Of a stretch of DNA of 64,000 nucleotides, positions 1 through 11,467 are shown one piece after another. Under the pieces are notes generated by a model. It saw only the letters and a list, made by a program, of their open reading frames with translations. It was not told where the DNA came from and made no database searches. Location: assembly GCA_949592205.1 (NCBI GenBank), contig CATIUR010000001.1, positions 313,686,250 through 313,750,249 of the forward strand. The letters are read 5' to 3'. The first letter of the stretch is position 1, and every line of letters begins with the position of its first letter. Origin of the DNA: Helichrysum umbraculigerum. Taxonomy: Eukaryota; Streptophyta; Magnoliopsida; Asterales; Asteraceae. Position numbers and translations under genes: made by a program.

Positions 1-586
1 TATGAGATGATACGCTGCTTTATTCATGTACCTCGGTTAACCACCAAAATAGGTTGCTTATCTTTCAACTAGGTAAGTATTGGGAGTTTAGCGTATTGCT
101 CCGATCAGAATCACGATAACCTAGTTCCTAGTGACATGCCAATGGGAAAATTAATTGGTAGGGTTCTAGAGTTTACACCAAAGTCTGTCAATCTATTAAT
201 CTGAAAATGTCCCCATCATAAACACCATCCCGATATTATACTATCCCAAGTCATGGTAAACCACGTCTTCCTTATCCTTAGTTGTTCCTTATATGCTAGC
301 TAGCTCATTTTAGTTTTATTCCTTTAGTAGTTTAAATTAGATAAAAACCCAAACAAAACCAACTATCTGATCCCCATCTTGAAGACTTAATTATCCAAAC
401 AAGCTCTGTTTCAAATTCGACCGTCTGGAGACGACCCTGATCATCCTTACCACGTACTAGTATCAAATACTTGTGCCTAGTACCAATAGGTAGTTCGGAG
501 GTTTAGGCCCCAAGCAAAATAAATTTTAAAACACCCTGATCGCACCCTCGGTAGTTACAACAACACCAACGGCTGAGGGCGCATCA
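1..586 (+). repeat. 3' part of an Athila-like LTR
   Basis: The segment ends in GGGCGCATCA at 586. Its last ~170 bp align in order with the 3' end of the LTR of element X read on the minus strand (57098 upward). Shared blocks are GACGACCCTGA, a TTTAGG..CCCCA block, and an A/T-rich AAATTTTAAAAC block before the GCATCA end. No tRNA-Asp primer site follows, so this is a 3' LTR or a solo LTR rather than a 5' LTR. The 5' part lies outside the window. There is no coding potential. Confidence 0.6.
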
Positions 587-599
587 TTAAACTAAATTA

Positions 600-1453
600 A
601 AAAAAAATCAAAATTCTGAGAAAAATCCTTGAAGTCTAGCATATCCACGTCATCATTGAAACAACCTTAGAATTGGACAAATCAGCATTATGACAGCAGC
701 ACTAACTCCCTTTTATTAGATAGATAAGATATACACCTACGCGATTTACTTAACTCGTGCGTTAACTATACAGATGGAACCTATGGAACCTATGGAACCT
801 GAGAATTTAAAAAACGGACGTTGGTGACGAACTTTTAATAAATAATGTGGGTTTATCCCGAACAAACGTTATTTACATATATATATATTATAGAATTATA
901 TTACGGGCGAACATTTTGTTAAAAACATAGCCGAACGCGACGAAAACACGCGAGACACGCCTGACGAACAAAAACCGACAAACATTCTATAAATTTTAGA
1001 TAAAGTATATCAAGGTATTATTTCAACTAAAAATAACGTGGATGTAACGCTAATCGAAACAGAGAAACTAAATGTTTAACGATTTAACAAATATACACAA
1101 AATAACGTTTAACCGACCGCGGGACTTAACACGAGTTGAGGAATGAAACGAGTGAGCCCGAGACCCAAATGGGTCGGCCCGAGCTCAGCTCCAAAACCCG
1201 AACCGACCCACCCTTTCCCCCTCTTTTTACTTCATTTTCTTCTTCATTTTACACACACACATACACCCACATTCTCTCATCTCTCTCTCTCAAATCTCGA
1301 TCTCTCTCTCTCACTACAACATCACAGTGGCAACAGCCACCACCACCACCACCGAAAATCACCATCAAACATCATCCCCATCATCGACAAGAACGAGCAT
1401 AAGAGAATCACCACTTTATATTTCGATTTTCTCCTCCATCATGACATTATTGT
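600..1453 (+). repeat. Family T LTR, fragment 1 (5' part)
   Basis: This piece is divergent but collinear with the first ~800 bp of the intact solo LTR at 59521-62587. Shared landmarks are the ACGCGATTT block, GGACGTTGGTGA followed by CTTTTTAATAAATAA, the GCGAGACACGCC/GCGTGAGACGCGCCC block, and a CT-rich tract with TCTCTCTC near 1280-1320. The left edge is uncertain (600-660). ATTGT at 1449-1453 is the target duplication of the inserted gypsy element. The short ORFs here cross the CT tract and look spurious. Confidence 0.6.
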
Positions 1454-1645
1454 TGTCACACCCCGTCTAAAGCGGAAACAACGGGATATAACGACGATAG
1501 GATCACAACACATTATTATAAAGAATCTATATGAAAATAAAACTCCAATGTGTTATGATACTTGTAACATGAATAGTGGTTCATGCTACGCGTACATATC
1601 AACAAGGAAACAAATTAGCAAACAAACATCCAAGAATATAAAGGC

Positions 1646-1664
1646 AAAACATGCCTTTCTCAAA
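1646..1664. repeat. LINE target-site duplication, left copy
   Basis: The 19-bp sequence AAAACATGCCTTTCTCAAA is repeated at 8066-8084 and is present once in the uninterrupted LTR near 13765-13780. This long variable-length duplication is typical of target-primed reverse transcription by L1-type elements. Confidence 0.9.
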
Positions 1665-1889
1665 AAGAAAATCGTCGCACGTCTTGGAAACCCTCAGGTT
1701 ATGTTACAATGGCCGGCTTTCTCTCTCTACATGGCGATTAGGGTTTTTTCCATAGGTGGTTCTAATCGTTTGAAATTTCTGTTAATATTATGCAAATTCT
1801 TTCTGGATTTCTGGATTTCTTGTGTTTTGTTTATGCAATAGTCGTGTTCGTGTGGTTTCTTTTGGACTTTGTTTTTGTTTTCTAGAGAG

Positions 1890-4118
1890 ATGGTAGGATC
1901 GGCAAGCAAGAAAAAGAAAAGGAAGGAGGCTAGGGTTTCTGGTTCGAAGATGGCAGGAGATAAAAGTGATGATGATCGTGGTGGTGTTCTGTCTTCTTCC
2001 TCTGAATCTGATCACGGTGGTGACGCGCAACAAGATGGTATTCCGGCATCTGCTCATATGCGCAACCCTAATGTTCCGGTTAGTGGTTTTACTCAAAACC
2101 CTAATCTGGTTTCCGGGTTTAACGCTGGTATTCCGGCATCTGGTTTTACGCATCATGCTAAGATGGTTTCTAGTTTGTCTAATACCTCGGTTGGTGAATT
2201 TTCGCAAAACCCTAATCAGGGTTTAGGGTTTAATGAAGGTATTCCGGCGACGGGATTTTTGCAAAACCCTAATCAGGCTACTGAATCTGCTACGTATAAT
2301 ATGGACTCAGTTTTTGCTTCCCTTGATGCTCGGTTTGATAGGATACGTGATCCGTATGGTGTATCTAAAAGAGCTGCTACGGCTTCTGATTTGTTTTCTA
2401 GTGGGGCTTTTGAGCAGGTTGAGGTTTCTGATCGGAATGTAGCTCATGGTCCGACCTCGTTGACTGATGTTCATGGTACAAAGGTTACACCGGAAGTACA
2501 GCATGAACCAGGTTCGGTGGTTACTGAGAGTGGTCAACAGAGTCATTTTAATACTGATTCGAGTGGAAATATAATGGATCAGGTGGTGGTTGATGAAGAC
2601 GTAAACCAGGTTGGGATTAATTCCCTTAAAATCCCTGGTATACATGGTACTACTGTGGTTGATAAGGATGTGGAATTGCATTCTCAGAAGGTGGATGTGG
2701 GAACTGTTTTGGTCGACGAGCAGGTGGAGATTCCTCCAACTCAATTGGTTCCTGACTCCATTCCTGAATCGGTTTCTCGCATGTCCACTTCTGAGGGTCC
2801 AAATGCTATTCTTAATGGTTCTAATCGGGGTATTGATAGGCTTGAAGCTGTTACGGTTGAGGTTCAACAACCGGCTCCTCAACAATCTGTTCCTGGTACT
2901 CACTCTTATGCTCAGGCGGTGGAACGTATGGTGAGGAACAAAGTCAATTTTCGTGCTTTAAATTTGGGGTCTTCTAGCAACAGTGATGTGGATGTGGTGA
3001 TTCCTTTGGCTTCGGTTGTTGAAGCAAGTAAAAAGTACTCTAACACATTATATGGGTACTTCATTGGTAAACGATTGGCTTTTCCTGTGGTTCAGAACTA
3101 CGTTATGAATGTATGGCGGAAGTTTGGTATTGAAAAAGTAATGATGAATTCTAATGGTTTCTTTTTCTTTAAATTCTCCTCGGAAAATGGGATGAATGAG
3201 GTTCTTGAAGGGGGACCATGGATGATTAGATTGATCCCTATTATGCTGAGAAAATGGTCTGCGGACGAGGATTTAGCTAAGGAGGATCTATCTAAAGTTC
3301 CTGTTTGGATTAAGTTGCATAATATTCCTCTTCTGGCATTTAATGAGGAGGGATTGAGTGCCATTGCTACAAAGGTTGGGAACCCAATTATGCTTGATTC
3401 TTATACTAGTACAATGTGTACGGATGCTTGGGGTCGTCCAAATTTTGCTCGGGCAATGGTTGAGGTTGATTCGGGGGCTGACCTTAAAGAAACTGTTTCG
3501 GTGGCTATCCCAAAGCTTGATGGTAAGGGTAATATTATTTATACGGTTAGGGTTGAATATGAGTGGCGACCTCCTAGATGTAGTACCTGTAATATCTTTG
3601 GACATAAGGATGCTGAATGTCCAAAAAGTGTGGTTCGGATTGAAACTAGGAAGCCTAATAATTCTGACTTTATTGCTCCTAAGAAGACTGCTCGTGGACC
3701 TTCTAAGCAGGGACCTAAAGCTGCTGATGGGTTTGTTTTGCAAAAAACAAAGCCAAAAGTGATCTATAGGGTAAAAAATCCAGGCAATGCATCTGATAAG
3801 GTTCCGAGCACTAGTAATCAGCCTCGGTCTTCTAAGAAGGTTATGGGGGATGCTAATCCTATTAATCTGGGTAATCGTTTTGATGCTTTAAATGTTGATG
3901 ATAATGAGGACGATTTACGTGGTAAGAAGAAAATGGAGGGTCAAAGTCAGACTTTAAAGTCTAAAGGAATGGATTATGGTAGTCATACTTATATGGGCGA
4001 TTCGGAGTCGGATATGGAAAATGTTTATGATGAGTCGGCTGAATTTATGAAACTTCCTAATGATGTTTTTATTTCTGAGGGGGCAAGCACTCCCGGTTTG
4101 GATGTTCCTCATGGTTAG
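1890..4118 (+). CDS. LINE ORF1 protein (DUF4283 / CCHC zinc knuckle)
   Basis: This encodes a 742-residue open frame from the ATG at 1890; an upstream in-frame TTG at 1869 is not needed. The N-terminus is basic (KKKKRK), then low-complexity with repeated NPN/SGF/GIP(A/T)(S/T)GF motifs. A DUF4283 domain follows around residues 360-520 (YGYFIGKRL...GPWMI...VPVWIKLHNIP). A CCHC knuckle (CSTCNIFGHKDAEC) lies near residue 575. The tail is acidic. In plant L1 elements this protein binds the element RNA to form the retrotransposition particle. The frame is intact. Its stop codon overlaps the probable start of ORF2 (ATGGTTAG, 4111-4118), so translation of the two may be coupled. Confidence 0.9.
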   Translation: MVGSASKKKKRKEARVSGSKMAGDKSDDDRGGVLSSSSESDHGGDAQQDGIPASAHMRNPNVPVSGFTQNPNLVSGFNAGIPASGFTHHAKMVSSLSNTSVGEFSQNPNQGLGFNEGIPATGFLQNPNQATESATYNMDSVFASLDARFDRIRDPYGVSKRAATASDLFSSGAFEQVEVSDRNVAHGPTSLTDVHGTKVTPEVQHEPGSVVTESGQQSHFNTDSSGNIMDQVVVDEDVNQVGINSLKIPGIHGTTVVDKDVELHSQKVDVGTVLVDEQVEIPPTQLVPDSIPESVSRMSTSEGPNAILNGSNRGIDRLEAVTVEVQQPAPQQSVPGTHSYAQAVERMVRNKVNFRALNLGSSSNSDVDVVIPLASVVEASKKYSNTLYGYFIGKRLAFPVVQNYVMNVWRKFGIEKVMMNSNGFFFFKFSSENGMNEVLEGGPWMIRLIPIMLRKWSADEDLAKEDLSKVPVWIKLHNIPLLAFNEEGLSAIATKVGNPIMLDSYTSTMCTDAWGRPNFARAMVEVDSGADLKETVSVAIPKLDGKGNIIYTVRVEYEWRPPRCSTCNIFGHKDAECPKSVVRIETRKPNNSDFIAPKKTARGPSKQGPKAADGFVLQKTKPKVIYRVKNPGNASDKVPSTSNQPRSSKKVMGDANPINLGNRFDALNVDDNEDDLRGKKKMEGQSQTLKSKGMDYGSHTYMGDSESDMENVYDESAEFMKLPNDVFISEGASTPGLDVPHG

Positions 4119-7100
4119 TCTTGCTTCTTGGAATATAAGGGGCCTGAACCATGTCCCTAAACAGAAGGAGGTTCAACAGGTTGTTCGGGAGAATAAGCTG
4201 TATATTTGTGCCATTTTGGAGTCCCATGTTCATATATCTAACCTTGATCGAATTTGTTCAAGTGTTTTTAGAAGTTGGAATTGGACGTCTAATGCGTCTA
4301 GGAGTGCTACGGGTTCTCGTATTATCCTTGGTTGGGATTCTGATCGTATTGATCTGATGATTCTGTCGTTTACTGATCAGGTTATGCATTGTCAAGTACG
4401 TGTGCGAGATAGTAATCATTCATTTTACTGTTCATTTGTGTATGCGGGAAATTCTTATATTCGTCGACGTGAGTTATGGGAATCTCTTAGATTGCATAGT
4501 CGTTTTGTTCGTAATGCTCCTTGGACTTTGTTGGGGGATTTTAATGCAATTCTTAATTTGGAAGATACTTCTTCTGGATCTTCTAGTTCTTCTATATCTA
4601 TGCGGGAATTCCGGGAGTGTGTTGAAGATATTGGGATTGTGGATGTAAATGCTACGGGCATGCATTTTACCTGGAATCAGAAGCCACAAGCTGATTATGG
4701 TATTTTGAGGAAAATTGATCGAATTATGTGTAATGGTGAGTTCTTGGGATTGTTTCCTGCGGCTATTGCTATTTTTCAGCCCTATCGGATCTCAGATCAT
4801 TCTCCTTCTGTGCTCAATCTTCCTGTGATACTGAAACCTCGGGTTAAGTCCTTTCGGTTCTATAATTTGCTTGCTTATAAACCTGAATTTAAGGGGTTAG
4901 TTCAGGAGGCTTGGAATGAGCCTATTGTGGGGTGTGCTATGTTTCAGATTACTAGGCGGCTTAAGAGGCTGAAAAAGCCTCTTGCTACTTTGTTGAGGGC
5001 TCAGGGTCATATTCATAAGCGGGTTGTTACACTCCGTGCTGAATTGGATGAGGTTCAAAAAGCCTTAGATAATAACCCGGATTCGATTGAATTAAGAGAA
5101 GAGGAGTGTTCTTATCTTCGAGCTTTCAATGAGGCGGTTATTGATGAGGAAAGATTTTTAAAGCAGAAAGCCAAGATTGAATGGCTCCGGGTTGGGGATT
5201 GTAATTCCAAGTACTTCCATAATGCTGTGAAGGAGAAGTCTAACAGGAGTCGGATTGACCGTGTGCATGATATACTTAATGTTGTGCATATGGGTGATTC
5301 GGTGCCCTTAGCTTTTGTGGATCATTATCGGATGTTTTTGGGATGTGCGGGTGACTCTAGACTCTTGGATATTTCTGGGTTGTTTTCCCGAAAACTCTCT
5401 AGTGCTCAGGCTAATTGGATGATTCGTCCTGTCACTTTGGAGGAGGTTCGGATGGCCATGTTTTCTATTGGAGATTCTAAATCTCCGGGTCCGGATGGTT
5501 ATTCAGCTGCATTCTTTAAACGGTCCTGGGAGATTGTTGGTAATGATGTTTTTCTTGCTGTTCGTGATTTCTTCGCTAATGGTAAGATTTTAAAGGAGAT
5601 TAATCATACAGTCATTGCTCTAATCCCAAAGGTTGCTACACCTTCTAGGATTAATGACTTTCGTCCTATTTCCTTATGTAATGTTTTATATAAGTGTGTA
5701 AGTAAGCTGCTTACTAATAGGATTAAGGATGGATTGATGTCTATTGTTAGTGATAATCAGTCAGCTTTCATTCCGGGGAGGAGTATTTCAGATAATATTC
5801 TTCTGACTCAGGAACTTATGTGGCGATATCATCTCAATCATGGAGCTTCTCGTTGTGCATTTAAGATTGATATTCAAAAGGCGTATGATACGGTGGATTG
5901 GAGGTTTCTTCGGACTATATTACATGGGTTTGGTTTTCACCCTGTTATGGTTGATTTGATTATGACATGTGTCTCTAGCACTTCTTTTTCCTTGAGTATT
6001 AATGGAGGTATTCATGGGTACTTTCAAGGGAGGAGAGGGTTGAGGCAAGGAGATCCTTTATCTCCTTACCTTTTTACTTTGGTCATGGAGGTGTTAACTT
6101 TAATTATTCGGAAGAGGGTGGATTCGTCTCAGTCATTTAAGTACCATGCTAAGTGTGATAAACTTCGTTTGGTTAATCTCTGTTTTGCTGATGATCTCTT
6201 TCTTTTTGCTCATGGGGATTTGAATTCGGTGAAAGTGCTACATTTAGCTCTTAACGAGTTCAAAGAAGTTTCTGGGCTTGTCCCTAGTTTGCCGAAAAGT
6301 ACTGCTTTTTTCTGTAATGTTCCGGTGAATGTAAGGCAGCGTATTCTTAGTATTTTGCCTTTTGAAGAAGGTGCTCTTCCTGTTCGATATCTTGGGGTTC
6401 CCCTTATTTCTAAGAGACTTCTTAAGACGGATTGCAAAGGGTTGGTGGAGAAGATTCAGAATCGGATAGGCAATTGGAAGAATAAATCTTTATCCTTTGC
6501 GGGCCGGATCCAACTTATTTCTTCTGTTCTTTCTTCGCTTCATGGTTATTGGGCTTCTATGTTCATTCTTCCTCAGTCGATTATTTCTGAGTTAGAGAAG
6601 CTTATGAGAGGCTTTCTTTGGTGCCAAGGGCCTATGAAGTCTGGCAAGGCTAAAGTTGCTTGGGAGGACTTATGCTTGCCAAGGTTAGAAGGTGGTTTGG
6701 GGATTCGTCGGTTACGTGAGTGAAACATTTCCCTGATGACCAAACATATTTGGAGTATTCTATCTAGGAAGGATTCTATTTGGGTCAGATGGGTGTATGC
6801 TTATAAGTTGAGAAATCGACACTTTTGGGATGTTTCTCCTCAAAACAGTATGAGTTGGGGATGGCGGAGCTTGCTTCATATTCGTGATTTGGTACGGCCT
6901 TTTTGTTGGTACCAGATTGGTGATGGGAGAACTGCTTCGGTTTGGTTTGACACTTGGTGTGACCAGTGTCCTATTGCTCGTGTTTTTTCATGTCATCATG
7001 ATATTACTCGGCAGGGTTTCTTGGTTACTGATTCTGTTGCTGATCTTCTTGATGGTGCTGTTTGGAGATGGCCCAATTCATGGCTCCAACGGTATCCTAT

Positions 7101-7764
7101 TTTTTCTCAGATCATGGTTCCCACTATTTCGTCTCGACCTGATAAACTTTTATGGCGTGATGCTGATGGTATTTTCTATGAATTCCGGGTGAGTGAAGTT
7201 TGGGATTCCATTCGGTTGAGGTGTTTTGCTGTGGCGTGGGCTTCGGTTGTTTGGTTTCCTCATTGTATCCCTCGTCATGCTTTTAATTTGTGGTTGGTAT
7301 TCAAGAGAAAGTTGAAGACCCAAGATCGCCTGAGGCAATGGGATGTTGGCCCTTCGGTCGACTTAAACCTGCTTCGGTGCTATTTATGTGGATCATGTCC
7401 TGATTCGCATTCTCATCTTTTCTTTGAATGTGTTTTTTCTTCGCAGGTTTGGTTTCGGGTTGTTAGCTTTGCTGACATCCCGGTTGTGTCTGATAAGATG
7501 GAAGATGTGCTCCCTTTATTCATTTCTGCTTCTTCGTCAAAGAATGTAGATCATGTGATTTCTCGCTTACTGCTGGCTGCTACGACATATTTTATTTGGC
7601 AAGAAAGGAATTATCGGCTTTTTGCCAAAGGAAGACGTTCGTGTATAGAGATTGCTGATGCTATTATTTCTGAAATTCGATTGAAGTTGGTCTCAATAAA
7701 ATTCAAGGATACGTTTCGGGCTTCTCGAGTTTTGGAACGTTGGAAGATTCCTAACCGGGTGTAA
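4111..7764 (+). pseudogene. LINE ORF2: endonuclease-reverse transcriptase with one stop codon
   Basis: The frame starts most plausibly at the ATG at 4111. An apurinic-type (EEP) endonuclease comes first (SWNIRGLN; the E of LESHV; GDFNA; ISDHSP). The reverse transcriptase follows, with FRPISLCNVLYK, the SAFIPGRSISDNI block, KIDIQKAYD, RRGLRQGDPLSP and the catalytic FADD. Near the C-terminus is a zf-RVT zinc-binding domain (FPHCIPRHAFNLW...CYLCG...SHLFFEC). The protein nicks target DNA and primes cDNA synthesis on it. One in-frame TGA at 6721-6723 separates RT from the C-terminal ~340 residues; family alignments normally have Trp here. The rest is open, so the copy became inactive recently or depends on readthrough. 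Confidence 0.92.
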
Positions 7765-8069
7765 TCTTGTGTATCTATGGATCCTTCTGGAGTGTTGTTG
7801 ATTGGTTGCTCTTTCATTTTATATTGGAAGTATTATTTATTTGTTCTTATGAGTTATGTTATTTAATGTATATGGCATGTCATATACAGAGAGTTTAGCC
7901 TTAGCTAGCTTGGTTGCCTTGTTGGCTTGGTAGTGGTTGTGTCTTGTTATGTAGTGTCTTTGCCTATGTAATGGGCTGAGGTGTGAGATTCACTCACTCC
8001 CTTTGTACTTAAACGTTTATTTTGGAGTAATATATTTGCCGGGTGAAAACCCTTTACCCAAAAAAAAAA
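7765..8069 (+). other. LINE 3' UTR and poly(A) tail
   Basis: About 300 bp of T-rich, non-coding sequence follows the ORF2 stop. It ends in GGGTGAAAACCCTTTACCC and a run of ten A residues at 8060-8069. The GGGT...ACCC ends can pair, so a small stem-loop directly before the poly(A) is possible. The final As overlap the target duplication. Confidence 0.8.
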
Positions 8070-8345
8070 CATGCCTTTCTCAAACCACCGGAATACTAAA
8101 ACCAAATGTCATATGTCTTGAAGTAACACTTAATGCAACCTAATCGGTCCACTAAGCTTTCTTGTCCTCGGTCTTAGTTCCACTAGTGCTCCCTGAAAAG
8201 ATATGCTCAAAAACGTCAACAATAATGTTGGTGAGTTTCGTAGGTTTGAGAACCCAAACACCAATAAAACAGATTTGCTGTGAAAATTAACTGTGTAGGA
8301 CAATGCAAAAGAAATGTACCCAAATGTGAAATAATGCAGCCAATA

Positions 8346-8512
8346 TGATCTCAATGTACGGCAAATACTCCACAAGGAAGTAAAGCACAAATGTAAACAA
8401 TAATCCCAATGTACGGCAATTACTCCACAAGGAAGTAAAGCACGGATGTAAGAAACCAATCTCAATGTACGGCAAATACTCCACAAGGAAGTACAGCACG
8501 AATGTAAGCAAC
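8346..8512. repeat. Threefold ~56-bp tandem repeat inside the 3' LTR
   Basis: Three adjacent units each contain CAATGTACGGCAA.TACTCCACAAGGAAGTA.AGCAC. The units differ from each other at several positions. The partner LTR has one unit (14038-14098). Short ORFs on the minus strand read through this repeat and are not considered genes. Confidence 0.85.
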
Positions 8513-10272
8513 AACCAAAAGCACATTAGTCACATAGTGTCACACATTTCAAGCATATGTCCAAAATGAAAATGAAAGTAATCACAGCATGAAAACAATT
8601 GATAAAACATGTGAGCATACTTTTCCCCCAATTTGAAAATATGTAAATGAAAACGGGGCCACGAAAACTCACCTTATAAAGCAAAGCAAGTTAACCTAGC
8701 TTAATCACGAGCAAAGCTTTAGTGTCTTGTGGAACCAAAGCTTCCTACAAACATATGAAATTCTATTTAAAACTTTGTAGAACCACCCTAGCACATACTT
8801 AAATAATATCTTAGGTGATTAACTTGTCCGAGTTCCTTGTAATTGCTACTCAAACACGTGACATCATTTAAACCAACTTAATTCTTCCATTATTCAAAAT
8901 GGTTTAATTTGGTTAGTTAATCCGTATATCTTCTAATTTGCCATCCTAAATTTTAATGTATTTTAGCTTCTATTAAACTGTCATGTTTATAGTGATTCCA
9001 GTTATGTATCAAGTTCATTTTTTTTAAACATTATAAACCTCATCATCACAAGATCTCGACTCAACCCGTACCTAAAATCATATACCAAAATCTCAAATTA
9101 TAACCCTTTAGACAACCTCCTTCTTTTTAAATCAAATATATAAATTAAATCTTAAAATTTTATAAATGTGATTTGTTTACAGAAAAAGTTTATTCTTAAA
9201 CATCCTTTACAACTCCCAAAATATTAGAAAACAATTTGGTCAAACCGAACTAAGTTTACAAAAGTTTTTCTCAAATTTCGTCACTCCTAACTGCAGTTTA
9301 TGAAATAATTTTTATAAAATCGTACGTTGCATTTCAGAGGCTGAAACCTTTTGATGTTAAGTAAAATTTCGATATCTACAACTTTCGTGTTTTGACCGAA
9401 ACCTGAAAACGGACGCAAATAGGACAAAACAGCCTCTGATTCTAGTTACGAAAATCTGCCAGAAATTGTGATTAACGGTATATAACTTTCGACTTCAAAA
9501 ACACCTTAAACCTAATATATTAAATCCCCAAACACACAAATCATCTCTAATATGCATTTTTTTCCAGAAAAATACTATGAAAAATAATTGATTAGGGTTT
9601 ATGAGAAATACTTACACGAACACGATTGAGAAACACGATTAAGCAAGGCTTGAAATTGATTTTGTAGGACTTTGTTTTGATCACTTCTCTCCTTTTTTTT
9701 TTTTTCCTTACAGTCGACACCCAAAAACAAAAGAATACCCCAGGACGAATTTAGTGTGGTTGCCAAAAAGTAATTAGGGTTTAATTGTAGTTTATTTTTA
9801 TAGTTATATATATTATTTACTTGATGTTAAAGTTTAAAAGCTTAGAATGGGTTTAGGAGTTGGGCCGTTTTGGCCTCACCATTCGGCCACACAGAGGAAA
9901 GACACAAGACATGAATTACATGATAATCATCATTAGTATTATATTATAAATTATTTTATTACTTAAATCACCCACCCATTCACTCTTATTATTATATTAA
10001 AATTATATATACTATAATTATACTTATTATTATATTTACTATTATTATTATATTGATTATTATTATTATTATATTTCATTAATATTATCCTAACTTTTAT
10101 TCCAACCGTTTACGAATATTGGTTCAAGTTTTTGAACAATATACAAGAATTAAATTTCTCACATAGTTTAAAATACGAGTACTTAATTTATTTCTCCATA
10201 TTACCTACATACATGAATACACATAAATGATTATAAGAACCTATGAATAGACTTTTGGTGACGGATGTCACA

Positions 10273-10286
10273 GTATCCCCCCGTTT
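10273..10286 (-). other. Polypurine tract of the minus-strand gypsy element
   Basis: On the minus strand the sequence AAACGGGGGGATAC directly precedes TGTGACA of the 3' LTR. It is preceded by a GAATTTCAGGACGAAGTTT-like block typical of the 3' end of Tekay/Del chromovirus polyproteins. This is the expected plus-strand primer site. Confidence 0.8.
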
Positions 10287-11414
10287 AGGAAACTTCGTCC
10301 TGAAATTCTATCGAATTTATTACTGAAAACGTTATTATGGAATAGTCACAGGTTTTAAATTTCTTATGATCTTCTTGTTTTTTTTTTTTTTTTTCAAAAA
10401 TTTCAAGTTCTCGCCTAACTTTATATTATATCCTTACTTGACTTCTCATTCGATAGTTTTTTTTTTTTTTTTTTTTGGTTATGAAAAGTGTGGTTTTAAC
10501 TTCATCTCTATTTTTTCTGACACATTATTACGTTTCGTTTGCGTGACACCCTAATAGACTCATCACCTGATTATGTATTGCGGACTCCTGTTTGCTCCAT
10601 CTGTCCATTCGATTCATAAGTTTTGGAACCTATTTGTTAAACATATTGTATGAATTCGTTTAATTCATTTGGATAGTAAAAGAATTTTGGCGTTTGTAAA
10701 ATAGTTCGTTCTTAATATCAAAAAGGCACTTTCTTGATTTCAAATCCCTTGGATACTACAAGCACAATGATTGGACCGAGAGACACAACCACATCGAGTA
10801 CTAACCTTCATATTTGATATAGCCTCTCCACACAATTTCTTAATTGAATTTATAGTTTATTCGAAGGTTAAGTGTATGTACACATATCCGAACCTTGAAG
10901 TTGATTAATCAAATCGTCGTTCCTAGAAATTGGGCATCGGTTCTACGTTCCGCACATTATGAAAATTTCAACAACTAATGGTTCTCACCGGAATAGATTT
11001 CAAATCTGTAATTCAACTAGATTTTCAGAAAGCCTCAAAGAAAATTCGTTGACGATCCGAATATCTTCGAGTTTAAGTATATTGGTTCTTCCTTCATCTT
11101 GAGAATTTATATTTGTTTCACATAAAAGTTTTACAGATGTAAAGTTGTTTTGTTAGTTAGGAATAGCAAGAGGTTCTTACCAAAACGTAGTATGATGTTA
11201 CAAGTTATGATAGTAATATGTAAGATGTGCATTCCATACCCGTTGTGTGATTAATTTTCATAGTTTTGAACTAGACCTTGATTTATCGAATTTATTTGTA
11301 TTGTATAGCGACCCATACTTGTGGCTAACACATACAAACTTGTAATTGAATTATAAGTTCTTGAGAATAAACAATTATCTATGATTTTTTTATTTTTATT
11401 TTTACCAAACGAGG

Positions 11415-11417
<3 letters not shown>

Positions 11418-11462
<45 letters not shown>
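11418..11462. repeat. (AT)n microsatellite
   Basis: About 22 AT units lie in the non-coding interior of the gypsy element. The poly-Ile/Tyr ORF crossing it is an artefact. Confidence 0.95.

Positions 11463-11467
<5 letters not shown>

Larger units (their letters stand above)
1665..8065 (+). mobile_element. Full-length L1-type LINE
   Basis: This non-LTR retrotransposon is ~6.4 kb long. It has a ~225 bp 5' UTR, ORF1 (DUF4283 plus CCHC knuckle), ORF2 (endonuclease, reverse transcriptase, zinc-binding domain), a ~300 bp 3' UTR and a terminal A run at 8060-8069. The insertion is proven by the 19-bp direct repeat AAAACATGCCTTTCTCAAA at 1646-1664 and 8066-8084, and by the uninterrupted sequence in the partner LTR near 13765. 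The boundary within the poly(A) is ambiguous by a few bases. One nonsense codon in ORF2 is the only obvious lesion. Confidence 0.93.
1454..10272 (-). repeat. 3' LTR of the minus-strand gypsy element, split by a LINE
   Basis: Pieces 1454-1664 and 8085-10272 together match the intact LTR at 13569-15853. The LINE and its duplicated target occupy 1665-8084. This copy is ~116 bp longer than its partner because a ~56-bp segment containing CAATGTACGGCAA is present three times (8346-8512) instead of once. The outer end is TGTCACACC at 1454 and the inner end is ATGTCACA at 10272. Confidence 0.85.

Noticed and set aside
1143..1841. 232-codon plus-strand ORF
   Set aside because: It crosses a CT-rich LTR tract, the end of the split gypsy LTR and the LINE 5' UTR, three unrelated pieces, so it is a chance frame.
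8130..8526. Minus-strand ORFs with repeated YFLVEYLPYIE motifs
   Set aside because: They reflect the threefold ~56-bp repeat inside the gypsy LTR. The partner LTR gives a shorter, different frame.
10366..10554. Phe-rich plus-strand ORF
   Set aside because: It is driven by two long T runs in the gypsy interior; no domain was seen.
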